NCBI GenBank assembly: GCA_022453515.1
Contig: JAJNNY010000007.1
Coordinates: 1 to 64,000, forward strand
Direction: 5' to 3'
Source of the DNA: Astrocystis sublimbata
Taxonomy: Eukaryota; Ascomycota; Sordariomycetes; Xylariales; Xylariaceae
Length of the DNA stretch: 64,000 nucleotides
Shown piece after piece: positions 44,855 to 57,115 of this stretch (position 1 is the first letter of the stretch; every line of letters begins with the position of its first letter). The notes beneath the pieces are model-generated. The model was not told where the DNA came from and did not search any database. It saw only the letters and a program-made list of their open reading frames with translations. A program made the position numbers and the translations under genes.

Positions 44855-46383
44855 TGCGTGTCCGAGATGAAGGCCGTAGATGAGCTCGTAGAGTAAGTAG
44901 TAGGCCGAAGGTGTAAGGGCAACTAGGTAGAAGAAACTGGAGAGAAGTCAATGTCAGCGACGAGGTGAGCTTCAAGGTTGACAGCCAGTGTAGGATTTAC
45001 GATATGATGTAATGAGTGTTAATTGGTATCGCTACCGATTCAAGGAAGAACCGATTTTCTACACATACCGGCGTAGGAGTACCTAGTATATCAACGGACG
45101 GCAGAAGAATTGTTCCGTGACGCTGGGAACTGTTCACTTTATAGATGGGTCTCGAACATGGTGAATGCCGCAATCGGAAATGAATAGCAAGCAGGCGAAT
45201 GTTTGTTCACTCTGTTCATCCCCAGGGGTCCGATATCATAGACTCCCAGGTAAATTGCAGAATCACTCTAATTGGATATCGTATGTTTTTGTGTAGTAAC
45301 AAGCAGTGGCACGGGAGAAATTGTCAAATGGCCAGGACTGTTGTGCTACGCGGTGGAAACGCGGGAGGAGCAGTCTTCCTGTATGAGAGGAGAGTGAGAC
45401 AGTCCATCGTCGTCCGTCTTTCAAAGCTCCCTCACAACATCTTTTCTGTAGGTATTCTTCGTGGCGAGTCCGGCCCAAGCTACATGTCTGTTTCATTATC
45501 ACCCCTGTTACGACCTAGGTCGGATTTACCATATAGAAAGCTCGCCTAAATCGTGCGGGGCATGTGTTGGTGTTGGTGTCTGTTTTTTTAATCTATCGAT
45601 GCAGCCTGGAAATCAACTAGAAGACCTGGGGGAGCGTGTTCGGGTCGTTGGTTGGTGGCATGTCGCACATATCTTGTGTTATATTGCAGGTAGTAGGTAC
45701 TAAGTAAGTAACGTGAAGCAGTTCGGGTAATTCACACGAATTCAACCTGGCTCGATAAGTTGACGATCCTACCAAATTGGGAGCCACCCTGAACATCGGG
45801 AATGACTTACATCGGGTTTGGACCCGGCACTCGGTTGTTGTTTGCAACCAGCGCGGGCATTTGAGATTTTGACCCCTCAATTGAGCTCCAATCGAGAGCT
45901 ACATGTAATTAAGATGATATCTTTCCTTAAGCCTAGGTCGCCTAGTAAGTTCGGCATGTATTTGATGAGCGCGGCGGCTCCTGGAAATGCATTGACGAGA
46001 GCACCTGCACCCGGGCATTACCACTCGCCTACCTCCCGTCGGAAGTATCCAGGCAGGCCAGGTCAGGGGCCCCATCTTAGCGGTCACTGACATGGGTCAG
46101 AAGACACCACCCTATGATAGGGACTAGCCTAAACAGGTAGCGACGTGGACAAGCTTTGGTCGCTCCAAGGTCGCTACGTAATTAATTACATCCCTGTAGT
46201 TGCTGATACCTATCACGTCCTCAGGGTCACTTGCTTCCAGCTGACTTCGATTAGTTAGAGCACCACATCTTTAATTGACTGGCAACATCTCGATCTACGC
46301 GTCGTTCCAGAAAATTGAGATTAACATTGGGATTTACTTATTATAACCGTCGCATAAGGCTATAAACAGGCCATGGGCGAGCC
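44855..46383. other. 1.5-kb divergent gap
   Basis: Holds promoters for the secreted protein and the coiled-coil protein. No gene with support on either strand. Confidence 0.5.
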
Positions 46384-48833
46384 ATGAACTTCTCAGGAAA
46401 CCTGTTCTCGAAGTTTGGGCTTGGCGAACCCGGAATGACCTCGTACATATCCCGCCACACGTCCTCTCCATCGAGCCCCGTCGAAGAACACCATCTCGCT
46501 CGCTTATCCCCTCGGCCTGATCATGCGCTGCTAGCGAATGAGACTGACGACGGTTCTTCGAACAATAGTAGTAATCTCAATCCCAAGGGCAATGGACGAA
46601 AACCTCAACCTGTCGAAAACAGGCATGACACCGGGAAGATGAAGGCGTCTGTAACATTTGAAGAGGCGCCGTGGTCACCTGGCCGGACTGGAGATGCCAT
46701 ATATGACTATAGAGCTGGCAAGAGAGCCCACAAGCAACGTGATAATAATCCCGAATCGCCCGGAATAGGAATTTCATTTCTGCCCTCCAGCTCCGGTCAC
46801 CGCGACGGGAATGCCGGTAGTCAGCCGTCCTTCTTTGAGAGCATGTTCCTACCCCGCCCAGTGCATAATCAGCGGAATGCCTCGACAAAGGTCGATCAGA
46901 CCTTCAAATTGATAGAGCGACGGGAACGCCAGATGCAACAGGAGCTCCAGCGGCTTCTTGACGCGCAGGACTACGCTCTAGAGAAGCACTTGGCCAGCGC
47001 GATACAGGAACAAGATGACCAGCCCCGTCCACGAAAGTCACATGTTGTCCCTGTGCGCCAGCCCAAAAAGAGGCATCTGTCCAAGATGGAGGCGCGGTTG
47101 GGGATATCCCGGTGCATGAGTCAGTTGTCGGACCTGAAGAGCGAGGAAGAGGCCTACATTGCAACAGCGCTTGGGGAGCGCAAAGCAGCCCTCTCGAGAT
47201 TGCGAACCCTATCCACGAAGCGGGATTCCATCGTGGCTGAGATGAAGGCGGTGGAATTGGACCGCGATCAGCCACTGAAGAACAACATCAAGAAAATGGA
47301 ACAACAGCACCATACCATATGCCAAGATATCGTCAAACTGGAAGAGAAACTGCGCGACTTAAAGCGGACAAAGACCAGGCTCGAAGAGAGGATCGTCGAG
47401 GCAAGAAGCGCCCGCGAATCTGAGCTTAGCGGTTACAGGGGCGCGTTGAGCGAGTGCGATAAGCGGCTCAACGACATAATGAACTTCCCGGACGTACATG
47501 TTCTTGAAGTGGAAGGACTCATGGCGCAAGATGCCGACCTTCGCGCCCTTGTGGGCCAGCATATCTCGGGGTTCCAATTTCTATCGCTCAGACCGGAGCG
47601 GAGAACAATACCTATGGCGAAAGACTGGTGGGAAGGAGAAGTGCACGTACTCGAGCTACGAAAAGCGGCCGTGGATAAAGAACGCGACGCCTTAGACGAG
47701 GGCACGCAGCTGTGGCAAGACATGCTTCGCCGCCTAGAGGAACATGATCGACATCTTAAATCGACGTTTGATGAATTGGCAAATTATGCATCCTCTGCCA
47801 AGAAGCAACAACAAAGCACGCATGCTAACAACCTAGGCGAGATTTTGAAGACCCAGTACACCATGTGCAAGGAGGTAACGTATGAGCTCCAGGCAATGTA
47901 CGAACACACCGAGGCGCGGGGCTGGAGGCTGCTTGTGACGGCCCTCGGTGCCGAGATCAATTATTTCCGTGGGTTGAAAGCGCAATTGGGAAGCACCCTA
48001 CAAGTCGTGGGGTGGGCAGACGGTGTAGTGACGCCTCAGGGCGGTGCTGGCACACCATCCCGTTCAAGATCACGCGAAAGAAATCATAGCACGTCGGACA
48101 AGGACTTACTCGGCGAAGGCCACGACAACACCGACGTTGAGACGAGGCAAAGTGGACGGTGAGAAAATCCTGGAGTCATTTATTCCCCCTTCTGGCATGT
48201 CTCGGGAGTATAAACTGCCCTATTAGGTATCTATGCTCCCGAGACACCTGCAAAGCGCTGTTTCATGACCAATTAACTTACTATAAAAGGCAAAAAACTG
48301 ACTCCAGCGGTTACAGTGATCTAGACGAAGACATTACCGGTAGCGTACTTCGCCGCTGGGAAGGGACAGACGACATACGACGCCCGACTTCACGTGTTGA
48401 GCCTGATACTAACCTCAATGACCACCTCCTCGACAGAGATGATGAGCATGCATGGCATCACCATGAAGATAGTGAGCAGGATGATAACGAAGTACCACCC
48501 GGCCTCTTTAGCGCGGAGGAGCCAAACTACATCAGTGACGATGATGACGTTGATCAGGACGAGCCAAACACCGTCCCGCCAGAGTTTCTGTCCATGCATA
48601 GTCCCTCGCCTCGGTCGAGACGAAAGGGAAAGGGAAAGGGCAAAGGCATAATGGCCGCTGTGTCGGAACCAGGACCGAAAGTGATGAGATCACAAGACGG
48701 CGCTGATGATAGGTCACCTCGCAGAGTCGAAGACGGGGTCGAGTCAGGGGGTCGACGTGCCTCGAGCAGAGCGAGCAGCGCTAATGAAGTTCCGCCTGAT
48801 TTGCTGTCTGAGAGCCAACATGATGTGGACTAG
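46384..48833 (+). CDS. Coiled-coil protein resembling fungal Atg28
   Basis: Exons 46384-48158 and 48308-48833 give 766 residues. A basic and Ser-rich N-terminus is followed by long coiled-coil segments (ERRERQMQQELQRLLDAQ; KLEEKLRDLKRTKTRLEERI) and a globular helical part with GWRLLVTALGAEINYFRG. The acidic C-terminus carries three copies of a short motif: EVPPGLFS, TVPPEFLS and EVPPDLLS. The overall design, including EVPP-F/L motifs, resembles filamentous-fungal Atg28-like proteins linked to autophagy; I recall this by pattern only. Without splicing the frame stops at 48162. A second acceptor 9 nt further (ACAG, ending at 48316) would keep the frame and drop three residues. Confidence 0.7.
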
Positions 48834-49358
48834 TAGTGTACCTTCTGGGTTTTCTTATGGCGGAAAGGTCGATGGGGTACTCTGATTATCTCTTACTTGG
48901 GTGTATCCTTAGCTACCTCAATTTAAACTGTCTGCCAACTCGAAAGCAGATATCCTTCTGGTACTCGAGCACGGTTGAACTTTGGAGCACGGCGTTCTGA
49001 GGCGGGTACACATATCCTCGTTTCTATGTACAGGTCTTGGTGCATCAAGATAACTCGTTTAACAACAACATCTTAGCGACAACAAGTAATACAACTCAAG
49101 ACATGATCGTTGGTCTATATTACTTCATGTTCTTATCTGAGATTTGAAGCTGGGTATGTAAGAAATCCCATTGGTGAATAGGGATGGTTAATATAGGTAC
49201 TGATAGTACGCTCAATCTATGGAAGTAATATGCAATGCTAGTGTAGAGCACGATTAAATAATCACCATTCGCACACATATGTGACTTGTTGTGTCCCTAG
49301 ATCTTTTAATTCGTATGTAAATAACACTACTACTATCTACTTAGATTCATTAGGCTTT

Positions 49359-49384
49359 GGGGGGGGGGGGGGGGGGGGGGGGGG
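49359..49384 (+). repeat. 26-nt poly-G homopolymer
   Basis: Uninterrupted run of 26 G after GGCTTT in an otherwise AT-rich gap. It has the same apparent length as the 26-C run in bioDA intron 1. Confidence 0.9.
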
Positions 49385-49577
49385 AGTGTGTGACTTATGG
49401 TCATTAGCTGGTACCGCAATGCTTGTCAACAACCACTATCACCAAATCAGCCTCAACCTAAGTCGCCAACGATGGATGTTACACACAGGTATAAATACAC
49501 CCATTCCTCCCACACTGAAATCTCCGCACTCTGCCCCCCTCATTTCTTCAATCCCATTGTCTGATCTTCCTTCTCCC

Positions 49578-49763
49578 ATGGCATTCTTGTTACGTACAGC
49601 AGGAGAAGATATAGCGGACCAAAGGAGCGCCCGCCCGCATCTCCCGCTAGAAGGTAGCGCCGGCAAACCTCGGCTATTCGGCGAAAAGCGGAAGCGCATT
49701 TACAACATGCCTTATACCACTCTCAAAATCATACCCTCGATCCTGAAAAGCGGACGAGGATGA
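49578..49763 (+). CDS. Possible small gene, 61 residues, with TATA box
   Basis: TATAAATA at 49490-49497 is followed by a pyrimidine-rich leader and a start in good context (CCCATGG). The ORF reads MAFLLRTAGEDIADQRS and ends basic (SILKSGRG). No family recognised. It could be the first exon of a longer gene or a chance ORF; the promoter-like layout is the main reason to keep it. Confidence 0.3.
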   Translation: MAFLLRTAGEDIADQRSARPHLPLEGSAGKPRLFGEKRKRIYNMPYTTLKIIPSILKSGRG

Positions 49764-50454
49764 TACCTAAGACGCGGGCAGATCCATGATGCAAAACGAC
49801 ATAACTCTCTCTATCAACCGACTCATTCATTCGTCAGGGGACCTACGCAATGAATTCACGCGGATCCCGGAAGGATGAGGGTGTTTCCCATCCCGCTCGC
49901 GCGAGCATTCAGGCGAAGAGGAAGTACGATGTTTGGTTGAAATGACTGCGATTTGCAGTACTCTGAAGGAATATGCGCTATGAAGCTGGATGATGCGAAA
50001 GCCAAAGGGAATCAATCCAAATTCCTGTGAAGAGCACGAACAACACGAATTCGAGTTGAGAGGGTCTTGCCTTCTCGCTATTCATTATTGGTGCGCATCA
50101 TTCTATATACAAGGGCTTTTTGATGCCGATATCCTCCCGACATGGCACAGTATACCGCCATAAGACACTGTCCCATCGTTATCTCGAAGAGAGTATAAGG
50201 TTGGGATGGACCGGCCGAGCTACCCTGCCCTATCCGTTGCATATGGATTTCTTGGAATGAGGTGCCGGATCAAAGCAAAGCAAAAGATGGCAGCAAAAAA
50301 GTCCAGTTCATGCAGTTGTGAGCGGCGTTGGAAAAATGCAAACCGCTTCGTCGGCCGTGATATTCATATCCGTTGTCCATATCCCATTGCATCCAAGCAT
50401 TCATCCATCCTCTCTCTCAGCAAAGTCTATCTCCAAGACAGGCGGCCCAGGAGA

Positions 50455-51064
50455 CTATCGGGTGCGCTCAAAAAACTTGCTGGTTCCGGCAAAGGCGACA
50501 GACTGATCGAGAACCCACTCGCCGACTCCGAGGTACTTGGTGACCCATTTGTTCATCTCGTTGTCGCCCGTTATGCGGTCACTCTTGACACTGCGCAGTC
50601 ACTACCAGTCAGCCTCCATTTTCCATCCACGTTTCTCTTGTCCCCCCCAAGAACCTTCGTCTGCTGGGTCCTCTTCTCTGATCGCCTTCCTCACAGGTGT
50701 TGGGGACGAATAGGCATCGCAGGAAAGGAACTCACGTGAGACCTGTCGAGCGGCGCATGCCGGCTAGGATTGTCGAGACTGTGGCGAGGAGTGGTGTTAA
50801 TTCATCAACTTAATCGTACAGACTACGCGCTGCGGCGGATGGCGGGAACACAACGTACTGAGAACGGCGTCGAGGGCATAGTGGCCGATTCGTCCGAGCT
50901 TTCCCCAGAGGCCAAATGTCAGTAAGTTGAGGAGCTGATGGGAAACGCATGATCAGAAATCAGCGTGCTCGACCAATATGGGGCGGGCGACAGGCGACAG
51001 GCGACAGCGCGGCTCGTTCGGGAAGCTGGTATCGGTGCAGGTGGATGGGCGCACTTACAACCAT
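50455..51064 (-). CDS. DUF1748 family small protein, four exons
   Basis: Conserved fungal protein of unknown function, likely membrane-associated, 86 residues. Exons 51064-51059, 50934-50859, 50778-50736 and 50590-50455 all join in phase. The first exon codes only Met-Val. The protein reads MVLLNLLTFGLWGKLGRI, GHYALDAVLISTILAGMRR, STGLTVKSDRITGDNEM and ends KYLGVGEWVLDQS...FFERTR, matching the DUF1748 pattern (HYAxDAVL, RSTGLT, KYLGVGEWV). No single open frame covers it, so simple ORF calling misses it. Intron 1 carries a 7-nt tandem GCGACAG triplet. Confidence 0.88.
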
Positions 51065-53106
51065 CTTGTCCGAGTCAGGAGATGTGAGTCGATGGGTGCG
51101 TTTTGTGGGTTTGGTGCGTGGAAATCGTTCGTTCACTCGTTGGCGGGTTCGCGTTGCGGGAAATCGGCTAACGGTTGTGTAGGTTTGTAGGAAGCGGTTC
51201 GCGTTCGTCAAGAAGCGGTGTGTTGGTCGAAGGTCGAGGCGGAGATGTTTGAGGGAGAACAAGAGCGACGATAGGGTCACGGTGGATTGATCCTATGTAA
51301 GCCGACGGGAGTGAGCGACCAAAGCTGCAGGGCTCCAGCTGTGAGCCATTCCCTGCCTGGATTGCCCCCCGACTTTGAGCCCAAACCACATGCGGTTGGG
51401 AATTTGGGAAAGGTCGATGTGGGTCTGGCAGCTGGGGCGACTGAGACACCAACCCCCGCTTGGCACCAATTCTTCAAAGGCTGGCAGTGGGGCTGTCCGC
51501 GCCCGCCTGGCGAGGTTATTGACGTATCGCGGCTTAGTCATCTGTCCAGTCCCTGGAACGGGCTGATGTCCGCGACACAGCCGTCACACGGAGGTCACAG
51601 CTCGACAGTCACACAGGTCCCTTATCTGTATCTTATCAGACGACGCCAAGATAATGCCCCCACCTCACTCAGCACTTGGCACCGAGGCCTCTGCACCCCT
51701 CCTGGCCCCTGGCTGCATAGTGGATCGTCCAATGGCGGGGCTGTCAGCACCACACGGTCTAGTTTGACTGGTCGGTGGTGGCTTGTTGGGGCAGCCGAGC
51801 AGTAAGGCATTCCATTGGAAGTACCTAGATAGGTACTTCTTACCAATAGCTGGTGCCAAACGGCGAGGAGGGGCAATGTCGGCCGGCGTTACTACAGCTG
51901 CGTTGCTGCTGTTCTACTAGTAGTGCAGCGAGGATCTTCCTGCTCGAAGGGTCTCCTTGGTCGGCGCTTGGTCGCATCAATGCTGGTTGTCTGGGCTGCT
52001 GCGGCACTTTTTTCCCAGTCCGAGCCCCCGCCGAGCGTACCCTGGTACCTGTCCGTACCACCACAATTCCTACCTATCCTGACGGGCCTGACAGATCAGA
52101 TCTCGCCGCCCGCCTCGCTCATTGGAACGAACGAACACCCTCCTCGGTCTTGGTCTCTGATCGATATCTGGAATCTCCCGCCCTCGAGAATTCCCTCATC
52201 ATCGTTATTTCCCTCATCCTCAGCATCTCATTCACCCCACCCGCACTCAACTCTGCCACCCCTCGCCTCCTTCGACCATCGTGAGTTGAAGACTTTGGAG
52301 TCGTGCCGGTTCTGAGCACCGGACCTAGCCCCAGCCATAGCCCAAGGTACGTGAATCTTCGTTTGATGAAACGTCTAGCGTTTATTGTCGTCAAGTACCG
52401 TGCACATCCTGGACATGGCCGCGAACCGGGGGACAGCAGCAATCGGCGTGGATCAACGGCTGGCTTGGCCTCTCACATCTGTGCCAAAAGCTTGTCTGTC
52501 CCACGCGGGGTAACGACACGCAACGCCAGGCCCGGGCGTCACGGCCTGTCGAGCCTGGCGAGCCTGGCGAGCCTGTCCCCAGACATGGCCCGGTCCGCTG
52601 TCTCGTGCCTCGTCGATCGCTTGGTGGTGGCAACGTTTCACAGCCGAGACGGTCACCTCTCTCTCCCCTCTCCCGCCTCTGGCCTCTGCTGCACGGCGTG
52701 ATCGACGCTGCTGCTAGAGCTGCTGCCAACTCTCGGCGTTCTTGGCTGAACTGTCTGAGTGAGGGATATATATATATGCATGTGATCCCGCCTATCTGCC
52801 TGGCCGGCCATGCTTCACCGTACCCGTCTTAGCAAAGACTATCGAGCGTCGAGACAAGTTTCTCTTCCATCGTTGCATCATCTCCATCTCCAGTGCTGCA
52901 TCTACTGCCCTTTTCCCGTCTCGAGTTTTCACCCTCGTGACACTCAACTTTCCATATCATTCATCAGACACCTTTTAAATACTGTTCACCGTGGCCGCAT
53001 CAATTAACAATTAATTCTATTAGTTTGAGCGGCCTTGATCCCAATTCTCAACAGCACGATCTCCACCTCCGCCATCGTTACCCCTTCGCCATCTATCAAA
53101 ATCACA
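51065..53106. promoter_or_regulatory. 2-kb region upstream of pyruvate kinase
   Basis: No supported gene despite several open frames without motifs. A (TA)n run at 52767-52778 lies about 330 nt before the pyruvate kinase ATG, followed by C/T-rich sequence typical of highly expressed fungal promoters. Four 9-nt GCCTGGCGA-type units lie at 52544-52579. Confidence 0.5.
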
Positions 53107-55087
53107 ATGGCGTCTCACAAGCGAAGACAGTCGATCGCGACTAGCGCTCTCGACCACATCAACGTTGGGAACAACAAGATCGAGTGGCTCGCTGCTCTAG
53201 ACACCGCCTACTCGCCCGAGCACAACTACCGCCGATCCTCCATCATCTGCACAATCGGCCCCAAGACCAACTCGGTCGAGGCCATCAACAGCCTGCGCCG
53301 CTCCGGTCTCAATGTTGTTCGCATGAACTTCTCCCACGGCTCATATGGTATGGACTTGCCGCGGAAATGTGATGAAAGCCCCCTCAGAAAGGCAGTTTGC
53401 TGATGCTGTCATCCTACAGAATATCATCAGTCCGTCATTGACAATGCCCGCGAAGCCGAGAAAACCCAGGTCGGACGTCCTGTCGCCATTGCTCTTGACA
53501 CCAAGGGCCCCGAGATCCGGACAGGTAACACCGCCGGAGACGAGGATCTCCCCCTTTCCGCTGGAACTGTCTTGAACATCACCACGGACGAGCAATACGC
53601 CACCGCCTGCGACACTCAGAACATGTATGCCTATGAACCCACGCCAACCTTTTCTCCCTCCAGAATCAGCGAGCTAACCCACAATCACCAGGTACGTCGA
53701 CTACAAGAACATCTCCAGGGTCATTGCCCCCGGCCGCATCATCTACGTCGACGACGGTATCCTTGCGTTCAAGGTCATCAAGGTTGTCGATGAAAAGACA
53801 ATTCAGGTCGAGGCCCTCAACAACGGCTTCATCAGCTCCCGCAAGGGTGTCAACCTGCCCAACACTGACGTCGATCTCCCTGCTCTATCCGAGAAGGACA
53901 AGAACGATCTCAAGTTCGGTGTCAGGAACAATGTCGACATGGTCTTTGCTTCGTTCATCCGCCGCGGCCAAGACATCCGTGATATTCGCGAGGTTCTCGG
54001 CGAGGAGGGAAAGCACATCCAGATCATCGCCAAGATTGAGAACCGACAAGGTCTCAACAACTTCCCCGACATCCTGCGCGAGACGGACGGTGTCATGGTC
54101 GCCCGTGGTGACCTGGGTATCGAAATCCCGGCCAGCGAAGTTTTCGCCGCCCAGAAGAAGCTCATTGCTATGTGCAACATTGCCGGCAAGCCCGTCATTT
54201 GCGCCACTCAGATGGTATGACGTCCAGCTCATCTGCGCATAACCCCTTAGCCTGTGTCCATACTGACTCTTTCGTAGCTCGAAAGCATGATCAAGAACCC
54301 CCGCCCTACCCGTGCTGAGGTGTCCGACGTGGGAAATGCCATCACGGATGGTGCCGACTGTGTCATGTTGTCTGTAAGTGATCCAACAAACCTCTTCCTC
54401 CCCTAGGCTTGCCTGAAAGATGTCACTTTGTATGGCGGTGTTCTTGGGATCTGATCATCGTTGCTACACGAGTGGACTTTCTTTTTCCCCCCTCTATCAT
54501 CTTGCAGTCCACTAATAATAGTCTTTGCGTTACAGGGTGAGACTGCGAAAGGATCATACCCCGACAGGGCTGTGAGCGAGATGCACGAGGCCTGTATCAA
54601 GGCCGAGAACTCCATCCCCTACGTCAGCCACTTCGAGGAGTTGTGCTCCATCGCGAAGCGACCTGTCTCGGTTGTCGAGTCCGTTGCCATGGCCGCCGTA
54701 CGAGCCTCCCTCGACTTGAACGCCGGAGGTATTATCGTCCTCTCCACCTCAGGTGACTCGGCTAGACTTCTCAGCAAGTACCGACCCGTGTGCCCCATCT
54801 TCATGGTCACCCGTGCCCCCAGCGCCAGCCGATATGCGCACTTGTACCGTGGCGTCTACCCATTCCTATTCCCCGAGCAGAAGCCCGACTTCAACAAGGT
54901 CAACTGGCAGATAGATGTCGACAAGCGTATCAGCTGGGCCGTTAGTAACGCGCTCAGCTTGAACGTCCTCACCCGCGGCGACACTGTCGTCGTCGTCCAG
55001 GGCTGGAGAGGCGGCATGGGCAACACCAACACAATCCGTATTGTCAAGGCTGACCCCGAGCATCTGGGTATCGGCCAGCTCGAGTAA
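53107..55087 (+). CDS. pyk1: Pyruvate kinase
   Basis: Glycolytic enzyme converting phosphoenolpyruvate and ADP to pyruvate and ATP in the cytosol. Exons 53107-53347, 53420-53624, 53692-54214, 54278-54373 and 54536-55087 give 538 residues, normal length. Seen: [43 protein letters not shown], the signature [11 protein letters not shown] with catalytic Lys, [26 protein letters not shown] and the effector-site region in the C-terminal domain ([13 protein letters not shown]). The ATG at 53107 (CACAATGG) is the first in frame. Five exons with perfect phase. No oddity in the coding part. Confidence 0.97.
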
Positions 55088-55444
55088 AGTCAGGGTGCAG
55101 GGTGGAACCAATGGATAACTCGAGGCTAGACTAGCGAAGGGAAGAGGCTTGATGAGTAATAAAGTGCAGGAATACAAGAGGCGTCATGGTAAACGAAGCG
55201 AAAGAACGAAGGTAGGGACTTGAAAAAAGGTTAGCAGAACAGGGTCAGCTAGGGTCGGGACCATCTGTGTTTTATGCCAGGCAGGTAGGCTCTTTACTTT
55301 AGATCTCACGGTCATCCGTTGATTAATACCACGTCATAGAGTACAGTACACATTCCGTCTTGACATTCCGTCCTGAGAATCCCCGTCTAGTTCTTGATCA
55401 ATCAACACCACATTTTAGAGTACATTGTGTAAAGAAACGGGAAG
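55088..55444. other. Short convergent gap after pyruvate kinase
   Basis: Shared 3' region. Two diverged copies of a roughly 30-nt stretch ending AGAGTACA lie near 55319-55346 and 55395-55425. No gene. Confidence 0.5.
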
Positions 55445-57115
55445 CTAGTTCGAAGCAAGTTGTTGATGGCGCTTTCTACCTCGGATTACACGGGGCATGT
55501 GACCTCTTTCCATGCTGCGTTGGGTGAGTATCTGTGCCACACTGCCTGGGATTGCCACACTGCCTGGGAGCTCCTGATTTCCGGTCGTGTTGTCGGCAGT
55601 GTCCCTCGTGTGCCGCTGGTGCGCTTCCCGTCCCGGTCCCCTCCAAGCCCTCATAGCCCGCTTCAGCATACGAGTGACGTCGTTGTTGATGATGGAGGCA
55701 GCCGGCTCGAGCTCCTGTACAGGTGTAATCCCCACGTTGCTGATGTATGTGGTGTCGGCACCTCTGTCCAGCAGCATCTTCACTGCCTTTTCCCGGACTT
55801 GCGGGCCCAAGTGTACGTTAGCGCAGAGCTCATGCAGAGCCGTGCGGCCTAGTGTATTGTCTGCATGGTTGATCAACGGTTTGTATTCAAGGAACCTCTT
55901 GAATAAGTCGACGTCCGTGAACGGGGAGCTGCAGTACGCCATGAGAGGTGTCCGCTGGCCCCTGCTCAGGATATCAACGGGCACGCCGTTGCGAAGAAAC
56001 CACAAGAATATGGGTCGATGACGTTCCTTCAGCTTGCAAGCGGAATGCAAGGGGGTCTCGAAATCCGCCGAGTCGGAACTGTTCAAAGGAGGGCCGAGCC
56101 TGCGGATGTCGGCGCCGAAGTCTCGGAGTACCTCGAGGAATGAAATCGCGATCTCATTCACAATATCAGCCTGCACATCCTCCTCATGACTCAAAATCAA
56201 GTTGTCTTCGAAGTAGAAGGATGGTTTGTAACCGTTTAGAGTTGACAGAATGAAGCTGATCGGCGTTATCGAGTTCTCTTTGTTCATGGTCAAGTTAGGG
56301 TCGACGTCCGGATACTGCAGCAAGGCCTTAAGCTGTCGAAGACGGAGGTCTTGGAGTCGCCGAAAGTCATTGTTGAAACCTTCACAGCTAGTCTGGCCTG
56401 GCGCCGGCGCTCGTCGAGGTTTCTGGAGCTCGAGGAGCTTGATGACGGGGATACGCCAATGACTCCCGTGGATATCCAAGACCGACTTGACTTTGTCATA
56501 AGATTCCGAATATTTAGCCCCAAGCATCTGGATGATGGCAACGGAGCCCTCGTGTGTTGCTTCCACAGCCCAATGGATAGGAAACCATTTTTTGATGAGC
56601 TCGATGGAATTGTCATGAGTGGGTAGATTGTAGAATTCCTTGGAACCCCAACGACGAAAAGGGGGCCAAAGGTCCGGATGAGTCGGATTGGCGCCGTTGT
56701 CAAGCAGTAGTTGGACAGCAGCAGCGCTGTCGGTAACAATGGCAAGAGACAAGGGGCTCATATTCTGACCCAGTGCCTTGAATTTGGGACAGAACTCCCA
56801 CTGAGTCTGCGACTGCGCCTGCTTTGCTCTCTGGGGTCGAAAGCTTGTCATGAAGTGTCGGCCAACGACAGTGGGATCCATAGCTATCTGTATCTGCAGA
56901 ATGTCGGGCCTATTGTAGGCGCAAGCGTACCAGAGAGCGTAGGAGGTATCGTCTTGGATGCTGCTTAAACGAAGCTCGGGGACGACGGAGTGGGAAATGC
57001 GACGACAGATTCTGGCGAGCGCAAGCCAGTCTTTCTTACTGGTCAGGTAGACGAGAATGTTCAAAACGATCTCGGCCGGGCAGGTGACCAGGTCTGCTGG
57101 GCCGGGGGCAGCCAT
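55445..57115 (-). CDS. F-box and ankyrin-repeat protein
   Basis: Predicted SCF ubiquitin-ligase adaptor of 556 residues. The F-box is at the N-terminus (CPAEIVLNILVYLTSKKDW), which decides the start: the frame is open upstream to 57493, but those residues look like translated leader, not family sequence. Ankyrin units follow: SPLSLAIVTDSAAAVQLLLDNGA, TPLHSACKL, TPLMAYCSS and RTALHELCANV with AVKMLLDRGADTTY. The tail contains a 6-residue duplication (PGSVAI PGSVAQ) from an 18-nt tandem repeat at 55535-55570. No intron needed. Large and variable family in filamentous fungi; substrate unknown. Confidence 0.82.
   Translation of the reverse strand: MAAPGPADLVTCPAEIVLNILVYLTSKKDWLALARICRRISHSVVPELRLSSIQDDTSYALWYACAYNRPDILQIQIAMDPTVVGRHFMTSFRPQRAKQAQSQTQWEFCPKFKALGQNMSPLSLAIVTDSAAAVQLLLDNGANPTHPDLWPPFRRWGSKEFYNLPTHDNSIELIKKWFPIHWAVEATHEGSVAIIQMLGAKYSESYDKVKSVLDIHGSHWRIPVIKLLELQKPRRAPAPGQTSCEGFNNDFRRLQDLRLRQLKALLQYPDVDPNLTMNKENSITPISFILSTLNGYKPSFYFEDNLILSHEEDVQADIVNEIAISFLEVLRDFGADIRRLGPPLNSSDSADFETPLHSACKLKERHRPIFLWFLRNGVPVDILSRGQRTPLMAYCSSPFTDVDLFKRFLEYKPLINHADNTLGRTALHELCANVHLGPQVREKAVKMLLDRGADTTYISNVGITPVQELEPAASIINNDVTRMLKRAMRAWRGPGREAHQRHTRDTADNTTGNQELPGSVAIPGSVAQILTQRSMERGHMPRVIRGRKRHQQLASN

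Larger units (their letters stand above)
48834..50454. other. Gap with homopolymer and one small candidate gene
   Basis: The only features with any support are the poly-G run and the short ORF listed separately. The rest of the 1.6 kb shows no coding pattern. Confidence 0.5.

Noticed and set aside
51287..51805. 172-codon frame upstream of pyruvate kinase
   Set aside because: It begins at a non-ATG codon, lacks motifs and lies in low-complexity promoter-like sequence.
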